Part shown: in pieces, positions 1 to 6,756 of the stretch | How positions within the stretch are numbered: position 1 is the first letter of the stretch | How the letters are laid out: each line of letters opens with the position of its first letter | Source: Burkholderiales bacterium | Lineage (GTDB): Bacteria > Pseudomonadota > Gammaproteobacteria > Burkholderiales > SG8-39 | Direction: 5' to 3' | Assembly: GCA_016649475.1 (NCBI GenBank) | Contig: JAENXP010000091.1 | Location: forward strand, 1-7,536 | DNA length: 7,536 nucleotides | The notes under the pieces: generated by a model | What the model saw: only the letters and a program-made list of their open reading frames with translations | The model's database searches: none | What the model was told of the DNA's origin: nothing | Translations under genes and position numbers: made by a program

Positions 1-681
1 GGCAACGCAGCACAGCTGCGCTATGCCGGCATGCTGGCCGCGCACCAGCGGCTCAAGGCATATCTGGAGGAACTGTCCGCCGTGACCGAACCGGAGTACC
101 GCAGCTGGACAAAACCGCAGCGGCTCGCGTTTCTGATCAACGCCTATAACGCCTTTACCGTCGAACTGATCCTGTCCAGGTACCCGGACCTCGCATCGAT
201 CAAGGATCTGGGCAGCGTATTCCAGTCGCCGTGGAAGCGCAGGTTCTTCAGCCTGCTCGGCAGCGAACGCCATCTCGACGACATCGAACAAGGCATGATC
301 CGCGCCCCCGGCGCCTTCGACGAACCGCGCATCCACGTTGCGCTGGTGTGCGCCTCGATCGGCTGCCCGATGCTGCGCAACGAGGCCTATACCGCCGAGC
401 GGCTGGATGCTCAACTGGAAGACGGCATGCGCCGCTTCTTCTCCGACCGAACGCGCAACCGCTATGATCCCGAGCGCAACATCCTGCGCGTATCCAGGCT
501 ATTCGACTGGTACGGCAAGGACTTCGAGCAGGGCCACGGCGGTTTCGCCTCGCTCACGGCGACATTCGCCAAATACGCCGAGCGCCTGACCGATACGCCG
601 CAGGCGCAGGCGCGGATTCGGCGCGGCGACTACCATCTCGAATTCCTGGATTACGACTGGAGGCTCAACGACGCGCGTTGA
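1..681 (+). CDS. DUF547 domain-containing protein (5' end outside window)
   Basis: Function is unknown; the gene is recognised as a DUF547-family protein. The frame is open from base 1 and has 10 in-frame residues before the first ATG at 31. Those residues (GNAAQLRYAG) read like the usual start of the domain, so the gene probably begins upstream and the ATG at 31 is internal. Visible family hallmarks, numbered from base 1, are the LAFLINAYNAFTVELIL block near residues 41-57, the cysteine motif CASIGCP near 117-123, the following AY...L..QL segment, LFDWYGKDF near 167-175, and the C-terminal YDWRLND. The domain runs to the stop codon, so nothing follows it. Many family members are exported or lipoproteins, but the N-terminus that would show this is not in the window. 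An 83-base gap separates it from the FAH gene, so co-transcription is possible but not shown. Confidence 0.88.
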   Translation, partial: GNAAQLRYAGMLAAHQRLKAYLEELSAVTEPEYRSWTKPQRLAFLINAYNAFTVELILSRYPDLASIKDLGSVFQSPWKRRFFSLLGSERHLDDIEQGMIRAPGAFDEPRIHVALVCASIGCPMLRNEAYTAERLDAQLEDGMRRFFSDRTRNRYDPERNILRVSRLFDWYGKDFEQGHGGFASLTATFAKYAERLTDTPQAQARIRRGDYHLEFLDYDWRLNDAR

Positions 682-764
682 GATGAAACAGACGTGATCC
701 GCCTGCAGGGGGATCTGCGGCAGCCTGTTAGAATGCGGCTGACCATAGAAAAGCCTATTTCGAC

Positions 765-1757
765 ATGAAACTCGCCACCCTCAAGGACGAAACCCGCGAC
801 GGCACGCTGATCGTGGTGTCGCGCGATCTCAAGCACGCAATCAAGGCCGACGACATCGCGCCCACGCTGCAGGCGGCGCTGGACGACTGGGACTACATCT
901 CGCCGCTGCTCACCGACCGCTATGATGCGCTCAACCGCGCTCCCGGCAACCGCGCCTTCGATTTCGATCCGAAGCAATGCGCCTCGCCCCTGCCGCGCGC
1001 ATACCAGTGGGCCGACGGCTCCGCCTACGTCAGCCACGTCGAGAGACTGCGCAAGGCGCGCGGTGCGGAAATGCCCAAGTCGTTTCGCAGCGATCCCCTG
1101 ATGTACCAGGGCGGGTCCGACGCTTTCCTCGGCCCCTGCGACGATATCCCGCTGGAGAACGAAGACTGGGGTCTGGACCTGGAAGCCGAAATAGCAGTGA
1201 TCACCGGCGACGTGCCCATGGGCCTGCCAAAAAAAGAGGCGGGCGAATCCGTCCGCCTGTTGATGCTGGTCAATGACCTGTCTCTGCGCAATCTGGCGCC
1301 GGCGGAACTGGCCAAGGGCTTCGGTTTCTTTCAGAGCAAGCCCAGTTCGGCTTTTTCACCAGTGGCGCTGACGCGGGACGAGCTCGGTTCCGCCTGGGAT
1401 GGAAGCAAGCTGAGCCTGCCGCTGCTGGTGCAAGTCAACGGTGAGGAACTGGGGCGCCCCAACGCCGGCGTGGACATGAGCGTGGATTTCCCGCGGCTGA
1501 TTGCGCATGCCGCCGGCACCAGGCCGCTTGCAGCCGGCACCATCGTCGGTTCGGGCACCGTGTCGAACGCGGATCAGAGCGCAGGCACGGCCTGCATCGC
1601 CGAAAAGCGCGCACTCGAGACCATCGCCTCCGGCGAGCCCGTCACGCCCTTCCTCAAATTCGGCGACCGCGTGCGCATCGAAATGTTCGACGCCGAAGGC
1701 CATTCCCTGTTCGGCGCGATCGAGCAGCAGGTCGCCAGGTACACGCCGCCCAGATAA
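765..1757 (+). CDS. Fumarylacetoacetate hydrolase (FAH) family protein
   Basis: A 330-residue cytosolic metal-dependent hydrolase of the FAH superfamily, whose members cleave carbon-carbon bonds or decarboxylate/hydrate diketo acids. Compared from memory with mouse FAH, the metal ligands appear as D84, E140, E142 (LDLEAEIAV) and D171 (LVNDLSLRN). H91 lies seven residues after D84, the same spacing as the ligand Asp126 and catalytic His133 of FAH. K192 (FQSKPSS) matches the active-site lysine. The GSGTVSN turn at 262-268 corresponds to the family's G-T-x-S-G loop. An N-terminal domain (about 1-75) precedes the catalytic fold. The start MKLATLKDETRDG is typical of betaproteobacterial homologues, although the Shine-Dalgarno sequence is weak. 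The stop is 13 bases before the likely start of the efflux gene, suggesting an operon. Intact catalytic residues argue for an active enzyme, but no tyrosine-degradation partner is visible here, so true fumarylacetoacetase is not established. Confidence 0.9.
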   Translation: MKLATLKDETRDGTLIVVSRDLKHAIKADDIAPTLQAALDDWDYISPLLTDRYDALNRAPGNRAFDFDPKQCASPLPRAYQWADGSAYVSHVERLRKARGAEMPKSFRSDPLMYQGGSDAFLGPCDDIPLENEDWGLDLEAEIAVITGDVPMGLPKKEAGESVRLLMLVNDLSLRNLAPAELAKGFGFFQSKPSSAFSPVALTRDELGSAWDGSKLSLPLLVQVNGEELGRPNAGVDMSVDFPRLIAHAAGTRPLAAGTIVGSGTVSNADQSAGTACIAEKRALETIASGEPVTPFLKFGDRVRIEMFDAEGHSLFGAIEQQVARYTPPR

Positions 1758-1770
1758 GACCTTCCGCGCC

Positions 1771-2982
1771 TTGAAGCTGCCGCCGTCCTCGGCGGGTTTC
1801 GTCGCCATTCTGATGGTGATGATCGCCCTGCTGCCGCTGTCTACCGACCTCTATCTGGCTTCGCTGCCGGCGCTTTCCCGCTATTTCAACAGCAGCATCT
1901 CGCGAGTGCAGCTGACCCTGTCGGTATTCGTAGCCGGGTTCGCGCTGTCGCAGTTGGTGCTGGGCCCGCTGTCCGACCGCTACGGGCGGCGCCCGGTGGT
2001 GCTCGCCTGCTGCGGCATCTACGTCGCTGCCGGCCTCGCCTGCATGCTGGCGGACTCGATGGCGACACTGCTAGCCGCGCGCTTTTTCCAGGCGATCGGC
2101 GCCTGCGGCGGCACGGTGGTGGGGCGCGCCATCGTGCGCGACACCTACGGCGCAGGCGGTACCGCGCGCATGCTCGGCTACATCCATGCCGGCGTGGCGC
2201 TGGCGCCGATCCTCGGCCCTACCCTGGGCGGATCGCTGGAAACGTGGTTCGGCTGGCGCGCGAATTTCGCGCTGCTGGCCGGCATCGGCAGCGCATTGCT
2301 CGCCGCCGCCTGGCTGTTGCTCGCCGAAACCAACCTTCAGCGCGACCCTCGTGCAACCGATGCAGGACCGATGCTGGCCAATTACCGCAAGCTGCTCGGC
2401 GACCGGCGCTTCGTCGGCTATGTTCTGTGCCTCAGCTGCGGCTACGCCGGGATATTCGCCTTCCTCTCCGGCGCCTCCTTCATCATGATCCCTGTGCTGG
2501 GCCTGTCGCCGCAGCGCTTCGGCGTGTTCTACGGCATCACCGTGCTCGGCTACATCATCGGCACCATGAGCGCCGGCCGGCTGTCGCTGAAATTCGGCGT
2601 CGACCGCATGCTCAAGTACGGCACGCCGCTTGCGCTCGCCTCGGGTAGCGCCATGCTGGCCCTGGCGCTGGCCGGCGTGCAAAACCTCGCCGCTCTGCTG
2701 GTGCCGATGTTCTTCTACCTGATCGCCGCCGGCATCAACCTGCCGAACGCGATGGCCGGGGCCATCGGCCCGTTCCCCAAAATGGCAGGGATGGCTTCGG
2801 CGCTAATGGGCTTTATCCAGATGAGCCTGGGCGCGGGCGTAGGTTACGCCGTGGGCAAGCTGCACGACGGCAGCACAGTGCCGATGAGCGCGGCCATCGC
2901 CGCGGCGGGCTGGGGCGTGTTCCTGGTCTACTGGGGATTGGTGCGCGGCTACGGCAGCGGCCGAAATACGACTCAGGCGTGA
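1771..2982 (+). CDS. MFS multidrug efflux transporter, Bcr/CflA-like
   Basis: A 403-residue inner-membrane drug:proton antiporter of the major facilitator superfamily (12-helix DHA1 type, Bcr/CflA group). TM1 carries PLSTDLYLASLPAL (22-35), like the D-x-YLPALP of that group. Motif A is GPLSDRYGRR (65-74) between TM2 and TM3, an arginine-led R-FFQAIGACGG stretch follows at 104-114, and motif C, the antiporter signature, is APILGPTLGG (145-154). Hydrophobic helices fill the rest, with a central loop around 186-212. The open frame runs far upstream inside the FAH gene, but that part is a shadow. Between 1680 and 1812 the only usual initiator in frame is TTG at 1771; the next, ATG at 1813, would remove part of TM1. 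TTG gives MKLPPSSAGF, a typical N-terminus, although no good Shine-Dalgarno is seen. It follows the FAH gene by 13 bases, and its 3' end overlaps the convergent depolymerase gene. The substrate is unknown. Confidence 0.87.
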   Translation: MKLPPSSAGFVAILMVMIALLPLSTDLYLASLPALSRYFNSSISRVQLTLSVFVAGFALSQLVLGPLSDRYGRRPVVLACCGIYVAAGLACMLADSMATLLAARFFQAIGACGGTVVGRAIVRDTYGAGGTARMLGYIHAGVALAPILGPTLGGSLETWFGWRANFALLAGIGSALLAAAWLLLAETNLQRDPRATDAGPMLANYRKLLGDRRFVGYVLCLSCGYAGIFAFLSGASFIMIPVLGLSPQRFGVFYGITVLGYIIGTMSAGRLSLKFGVDRMLKYGTPLALASGSAMLALALAGVQNLAALLVPMFFYLIAAGINLPNAMAGAIGPFPKMAGMASALMGFIQMSLGAGVGYAVGKLHDGSTVPMSAAIAAAGWGVFLVYWGLVRGYGSGRNTTQA

Positions 2983-4211
2983 CGCCGGATGAAGTCGCGT
3001 ATGCGCGGATAGAGCTTCTCGCGAAAGCGCCGGCCGCTGAATATGCCGTAATGCCCCACGTCGGGCGCGAGATAATGCTGGCGCTTTTTCGCCGGGATCG
3101 AGGTGCACAGCGCGTGCGCGGCCTCGGTCTGGCCGTTTCCGGAAATATCGTCGAGCTCGCCTTCGATCGTAAGCAAAGCCGTCTTGCTGATCGCCTGCGG
3201 CCGAACCAGTTGCTCGCGCACGAACATGCGCCCCTTCGGCAGCGAGAATTCCTGAAATACCGTCTTGATCGTGTCCAGGTAGTACTCGGCCGGCATGTCG
3301 AGCACTGCGTTGTATTCGTCGTAGAAGCGCCGGTGCGCCTCGGCCGAGTCGCCATCGCCCTCTACCAGATGATTGTAGAAATCACGGTGCGCGTCGGCAT
3401 GGCGCGTGGGGTTCATCGCGACGAAGCCCGCATGCTGCAGGAAACCGGGATAGACCTGGCGCATGGCGCCCGGGTATTTCGCCGGTACGCGCTGAATGAC
3501 GTTGCCCTTGAACCAGGATAGCGGTTTGCGCGTGGCGAGGTTGTTGACCGAGGTCGGACTGCGCCTGGCGTCGATCGGCCCGCCCATCATGATCATGGTA
3601 CGCGGCTGGACCGGTGCGTCCGCTTCGGCCATGAGCGCAATGGCGGCCAGCACCGGCACCGTCGGCTGGCACACCGAGATGACGTGCACCTCGGGTCCGA
3701 GAAAGCCGATGAACTCGCGTATGTAATCGACGTAGTCGTCCAGATGGAACGGCCCGTGGCACAGCGAGACCATGCGCGCGTCCACCCAGTCGGTGATATA
3801 GACGTCGTGATCGCGCAGCAGCGTGCGCACCGTATCGCGCAGCAGCGTCGCGTGGTGCCCGGAAAGCGGCGCGACCAGCAGGACTTTCGGATCGGCGCGT
3901 CCATTCGAAACCCGGCGCGTACTGAGATCGCGCTCAAAATGCAGCAAGCGGCAAAAGGGTTTGTCGAGCGCGACGGATTCGCTGACCGCGACCGCCTTGC
4001 CACCGACGCGGGCCTCGCTGATATCGAATTCGGGTTTCTGGTAACGCTGGGTGACGCGGACGAAGAGTTCGCTGCCGGCGGCGATCTTGCGGCTGAGCGG
4101 AGAGTAGAAAAGCGGGCTGAACGGGTAGCTGAACATATTGGCATTCATGCTGGCCCACATCTGCCAGGGCGCCAATGCCGCGTGACTCATTTCGTGCAAG
4201 GTATAGAGCAA
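2973..4211 (-). CDS. phaZ: Intracellular polyhydroxyalkanoate depolymerase
   Basis: Intracellular PHA depolymerase, which releases 3-hydroxyalkanoate units from native storage granules in the cytoplasm. The 412-residue product closely resembles Cupriavidus necator PhaZ1 in length and sequence. The alpha/beta-hydrolase core has the nucleophile cysteine in place of serine in VISVCQPTVP (C181), with D354 in GELDDISG and H387 in VGHYGIFSGRR as the other triad members, matching the Cys-Asp-His triad known for this family. Other matching stretches are APLSGHHATLLRDTVRTLL, MMGGPIDARRSPT and FYDEYNAVLDM. The frame also offers GTG at 4220 and ATG at 4190. TTG at 4211 is preferred because it yields MLYTLHE, matching the MLYQLHE start recalled for PhaZ1, and because GGAG lies 8 bases upstream, whereas it would touch the GTG. 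The 3' end overlaps the convergent efflux gene by 10 bases, and the gene is divergent from the acylase gene. No synthase or phasin gene is in view. Confidence 0.93.
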   Translation of the reverse strand: MLYTLHEMSHAALAPWQMWASMNANMFSYPFSPLFYSPLSRKIAAGSELFVRVTQRYQKPEFDISEARVGGKAVAVSESVALDKPFCRLLHFERDLSTRRVSNGRADPKVLLVAPLSGHHATLLRDTVRTLLRDHDVYITDWVDARMVSLCHGPFHLDDYVDYIREFIGFLGPEVHVISVCQPTVPVLAAIALMAEADAPVQPRTMIMMGGPIDARRSPTSVNNLATRKPLSWFKGNVIQRVPAKYPGAMRQVYPGFLQHAGFVAMNPTRHADAHRDFYNHLVEGDGDSAEAHRRFYDEYNAVLDMPAEYYLDTIKTVFQEFSLPKGRMFVREQLVRPQAISKTALLTIEGELDDISGNGQTEAAHALCTSIPAKKRQHYLAPDVGHYGIFSGRRFREKLYPRIRDFIRRHA

Positions 4212-4219
4212 ATTAAGCA

Positions 4220-4223
4220 CTCC
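4220..4223 (-). promoter_or_regulatory. Shine-Dalgarno GGAG that selects the TTG start of phaZ
   Basis: On the minus strand the sequence reads GGAGTGCTTAATTTG. GGAG is 8 bases before TTG (4211-4209), a normal spacing. It overlaps the first base of the alternative GTG codon (4220-4218), which therefore could not use it. This supports TTG as the initiator. Confidence 0.7.
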
Positions 4224-4239
4224 GTTACTAATGCGTTAC
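4223..4239. repeat. Two CGTTAC direct repeats, 11 bases apart, upstream of phaZ
   Basis: CGTTAC occurs at 4223-4228 and again at 4234-4239 (GTAACG twice on the coding strand of phaZ). The 11-base period is about one helical turn, so both copies would face the same side of the DNA. They lie between the candidate -10 and the ribosome site of phaZ, where a bound repressor would block transcription. The repeat itself is certain; an operator role is a guess. Confidence 0.35.
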
Positions 4240-4242
4240 AGG

Positions 4243-4251
4243 TTTATACCA
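4243..4251 (-). promoter_or_regulatory. Candidate extended -10 promoter element for phaZ
   Basis: The minus strand reads TGGTATAAA, an extended -10 (TGn followed by TATAAA, 5 of 6 to TATAAT). No good -35 is seen at 16-18 base spacing, which is common when the TGn extension is present. Transcription would start near 4236, giving a leader of about 25 bases that includes the GGAG ribosome site. The position relative to the gene is right, but the assignment rests on sequence only. Confidence 0.5.
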
Positions 4252-4295
4252 AACTTCCCGGACCAGCGCACCCCTAGTAATGCCCAATAGTGCTG

Positions 4296-4307
4296 GTTTT
4301 GCAAAAC
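4296..4307. repeat. 12-base perfect palindrome GTTTTGCAAAAC in the divergent intergenic region
   Basis: GTTTTGCAAAAC is its own reverse complement. It lies about midway between phaZ and the acylase gene and overlaps the possible -35 (4299-4304) of the acylase promoter. This makes it a plausible operator for a dimeric regulator. Palindromes of this length are expected about once or twice by chance in 7.5 kb, so the placement rather than the symmetry is the argument. No T tract follows in either direction, so it is not a terminator. Confidence 0.35.
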
Positions 4308-4328
4308 GGAATAAGTTGCGCTTATGCT
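4299..4328 (+). promoter_or_regulatory. Candidate sigma-70-like promoter for the acylase gene
   Basis: TTGCAA (4299-4304, 4 of 6 to TTGACA) and TATGCT (4323-4328, 4 of 6 to TATAAT) are separated by 18 bases. Transcription would start near 4335, leaving a leader of about 37 bases before the ATG at 4372. The match is modest, but this is the best pair seen upstream of the acylase gene, and the region is AT-richer than its surroundings. Confidence 0.35.
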
Positions 4329-4371
4329 AGCCTGTCACACATTGTCTTCATCCTGACGGAATACCGAATTT

Positions 4372-6756
4372 ATGAAAATTGCATTGCGCACCGTCTCGGT
4401 GCTGGTACTCGTATTGCTGCTCGGCGCCGCCGCCGGCTACGCCTGGCTGCGCCAATCCTTGCCGCAGCTCGAAGGCAGTCTCACTCTGTCCGGTCTCAAA
4501 GCGCCTGCGGAAATCGTGCGTGATCGCCACGGCGTGCCCCACATCCATGCTGCCAGCATCGAAGATGCTTATTTCTCCCTCGGCTTCGTCCACGCACAGG
4601 ACCGGCTGTGGCAGATGGAAATGAACCGCCGCATCGCCGCCGGACGCCTGTCCGAGGCGCTGGGCGCGGCGACCCTGGATGCGGACAAGTTCCTGCGTAC
4701 ACTGGGTGTGCACCGCGTTGCCGAGGCGACGCTGAAGTCGCTTAACGCAGAGACACGCAGCCAGCTGGACGCTTATGCCGCCGGGGTCAATGCGTTTCTC
4801 GCACAACGCTCGGGGCCGCTGCCGCCGGAATTTCTGCTCACCGGAATCATGCCCGAACCCTGGCAGAGCGCGGACTCGGTCGCCTGGGTCAAGATGATGG
4901 CCTGGGACCTGGGCGCGAACTGGCGCTCGGAACTGCTGCGCCTGCGCCTGGCGAAAAAACTTTCCGCCGCGCAGATCGGCGAATTCCTGCCGCCTTATCC
5001 GGGCGACGCGCCGCTCGCCATCGCCGATTTAACCAAGCTGTATCGCCAGCTCGATGCAGGCAAGCTCGCCGCGCTTGCGCTTCCCGGCGTGACCGAGGAC
5101 GGCGCGTCCAACAACTGGGTGCTCGCCGGCCGCCGCAGTGCCAGCGGCAAGCCGCTGCTCGCCAACGATCCGCATCTGGGCCTGGCCGCGCCCGCAATCT
5201 GGTATTTCGCGCATCTGTCGGCACCGGGCCTTGAAGTGATGGGAGCGACCCTGCCTGGGGTGCCCGCCGTGGTGCTGGGGCGCAACCGGCATATCGCCTG
5301 GGGCGTCACCAATACCGGCCCGGACGTGCAGGACCTCTATATAGAGCGCGTAGATGGCGCCGGCCAGGTGCTGTCGCCGCAAGGTTGGCAGAAACTCGCC
5401 ACGCGCAAGGAATCGATCAAGGTCAAGGGCCAGGCGGACGTGACGCTGACGGTGCGCGCCTCGCGCCATGGGCCGTTGATCTCCGACGTGTTCAAGCCGG
5501 CCGCGGCTGCGCTGCCACAGAACTATGCGCTGGCTTTCGCCTGGACCGCGCTGCGCGAAGACGACGTGACCATGCAGGCGGCGGGCAAGTACGCAAGCGC
5601 CGCCAACTGGAACGAATTTCTCGCGGCGGCGCGAGATTTTCATTCACCGCAGCAGAACATGGTGTATGCCGACACCGACGGCAACATCGGCTACATCGCC
5701 CCCGGGCGCGTGCCGGTGCGCAAGCCCGAGAACGACTTGAAAGGGCTGGCGCCCGCGCCGGGCTGGGACGCGAAATACGACTGGGACGGCTTCATCGCCT
5801 TCGAGGATCTGCCGCAGAGCTATAACCCGGCCTCGGGCGAAATCATCACTGCCAATCACAAAATCGTGCCCACGGACTACCCGCATTACATTACCAGCGA
5901 GTGGTCTCTGCCCTATCGCGCCGAGCGCATCCAGCAGCTCCTGAATGCGACACCCAAACACACCCTGCAGAGCTTTGCAAAAATCCAGGCCGATACGGTG
6001 TCGCTGCAGGTGCGCGAAATCCTGCCGCTGCTGCTCAAGACCAGTACCACGGATGCCGAGGCGCTGAAGGTGCTGCAGCAGCTGCGCCGGTGGAATGCGA
6101 ACATGACGGTCGAGAGTGCGGAGCCGCTGATCGTCAGCGCCTGGCTGCGCGAACTCGGGCGGCTGATCTACGCCGACGAACTCGGCGACATGTTCGACGG
6201 CGCCTGGGCGCATCGCGCCGACTTCATGGTCCACGTGCTCGCGGACAGCGGCGGCCAGGGCCATTGGTGCGACGATGTGAACACGCCGGCAAAGGAGACC
6301 TGCGCCGACCTGCTGCCGAAGGCGCTAGCTCTCGCCCTGGCCGATCTGCAGCAACGCTACGGCGATGATCGCGCGCAATGGCGCTGGGGCGACGCGCACT
6401 TCGCCTTGTCCGAACACCGCCCTTTCGGCCGCCAGCCGCAGCTCGCGAGGCTGTTCGATATCCGCGTGCCCACGCCCGGCGATACCTACACCGTCGACGT
6501 CGGCCGCAATACGCTCACCAACGAGCACGCGCCGTTCGCCAGCCGCCACGCCGCGTCGCTGCGCGCGATCTACGATCTGGCCGACCTGGACAAGTCGGTG
6601 TACATCCACTCCACCGGCCAGTCGGGCAATCTGTTGTCGCCGCTGTACCGGAATTTCGCCGAGCGCTGGTCACGGGTGGAATATATCCCGATGTCGATGA
6701 AGCGCAGCGATGCCGCTGACGGGTCGCTAGGCACGCTCAAGCTGCAGCCGAGGTGA
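4372..6756 (+). CDS. Penicillin acylase family protein (Ntn hydrolase, acylase precursor)
   Basis: A 794-residue precursor of the penicillin amidase/AHL acylase family, which hydrolyses amide bonds after autocatalytic cleavage into two chains. Residues 8-21 form a hydrophobic segment that could be a signal peptide (possible cleavage after GYA, residue 24) or a membrane anchor, pointing to export to the periplasm. The alpha chain includes IVRDRHGVPHIHA and GFVHAQDRLWQMEMNRR. The expected cleavage site is at DGA/SNNW, making S246 the N-terminal nucleophile of a beta chain of about 549 residues, the usual size. N495 (ITANHK) and R516 (PYRAERI) are spaced like the catalytic Asn241 and Arg263 of penicillin G acylase. 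The family's C-terminal TGQSGN is at 748-753. C633 and C644 could form a disulfide. The start is the ATG after a weak ACGGA. The gene is divergent from phaZ, and its end overlaps the convergent transporter gene by 20 bases. The substrate (beta-lactam, acyl-homoserine lactone or other amide) cannot be read from sequence. Confidence 0.92.
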   Translation: MKIALRTVSVLVLVLLLGAAAGYAWLRQSLPQLEGSLTLSGLKAPAEIVRDRHGVPHIHAASIEDAYFSLGFVHAQDRLWQMEMNRRIAAGRLSEALGAATLDADKFLRTLGVHRVAEATLKSLNAETRSQLDAYAAGVNAFLAQRSGPLPPEFLLTGIMPEPWQSADSVAWVKMMAWDLGANWRSELLRLRLAKKLSAAQIGEFLPPYPGDAPLAIADLTKLYRQLDAGKLAALALPGVTEDGASNNWVLAGRRSASGKPLLANDPHLGLAAPAIWYFAHLSAPGLEVMGATLPGVPAVVLGRNRHIAWGVTNTGPDVQDLYIERVDGAGQVLSPQGWQKLATRKESIKVKGQADVTLTVRASRHGPLISDVFKPAAAALPQNYALAFAWTALREDDVTMQAAGKYASAANWNEFLAAARDFHSPQQNMVYADTDGNIGYIAPGRVPVRKPENDLKGLAPAPGWDAKYDWDGFIAFEDLPQSYNPASGEIITANHKIVPTDYPHYITSEWSLPYRAERIQQLLNATPKHTLQSFAKIQADTVSLQVREILPLLLKTSTTDAEALKVLQQLRRWNANMTVESAEPLIVSAWLRELGRLIYADELGDMFDGAWAHRADFMVHVLADSGGQGHWCDDVNTPAKETCADLLPKALALALADLQQRYGDDRAQWRWGDAHFALSEHRPFGRQPQLARLFDIRVPTPGDTYTVDVGRNTLTNEHAPFASRHAASLRAIYDLADLDKSVYIHSTGQSGNLLSPLYRNFAERWSRVEYIPMSMKRSDAADGSLGTLKLQPR

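Noticed and set aside
696..715. Possible hairpin GATCC...GGATC around a CCTGCAGG palindrome, as a terminator for the DUF547 gene
   Set aside because: The stem is only five base pairs with a long loop and no T tract follows, so it does not support a Rho-independent terminator.
729..734. TAGAAT as a -10 box for the FAH gene
   Set aside because: The hexamer is good and well placed, but nothing like TTGACA lies 16-18 bases upstream and there is no TGn extension, so I do not call a promoter.
1501..1770. N-terminal extension of the efflux protein from ATG 1501, overlapping the FAH gene
   Set aside because: The extension is Pro/Ser/Arg-rich, out of frame with the conserved FAH sequence, and resembles no MFS N-terminus.
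2071..2682. 203-codon open frame on the minus strand inside the efflux gene
   Set aside because: It is rich in Ala, Arg, Gln and Glu with no recognisable domain, and lies fully opposite a well-supported MFS gene; long antisense frames are expected at this GC content.
3684..4277. 197-codon plus-strand open frame opposite phaZ
   Set aside because: It mirrors the depolymerase coding region, shows no domain, and the phaZ frame is strongly supported by its catalytic residues.
4221..4371. Riboswitch or small RNA in the divergent intergenic region
   Set aside because: The likely leaders are only about 25 and 37 bases and show no stable multi-helix structure or terminator.
4290..4523. 77-codon plus-strand frame starting in the divergent intergenic region
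   Set aside because: It runs out of frame into the acylase gene, has no ribosome site or recognisable domain, and its later part is a shadow.
5644..6264. 206-codon minus-strand open frame inside the acylase gene
   Set aside because: It is antisense to the acylase beta chain and has the low-complexity composition of a shadow frame.
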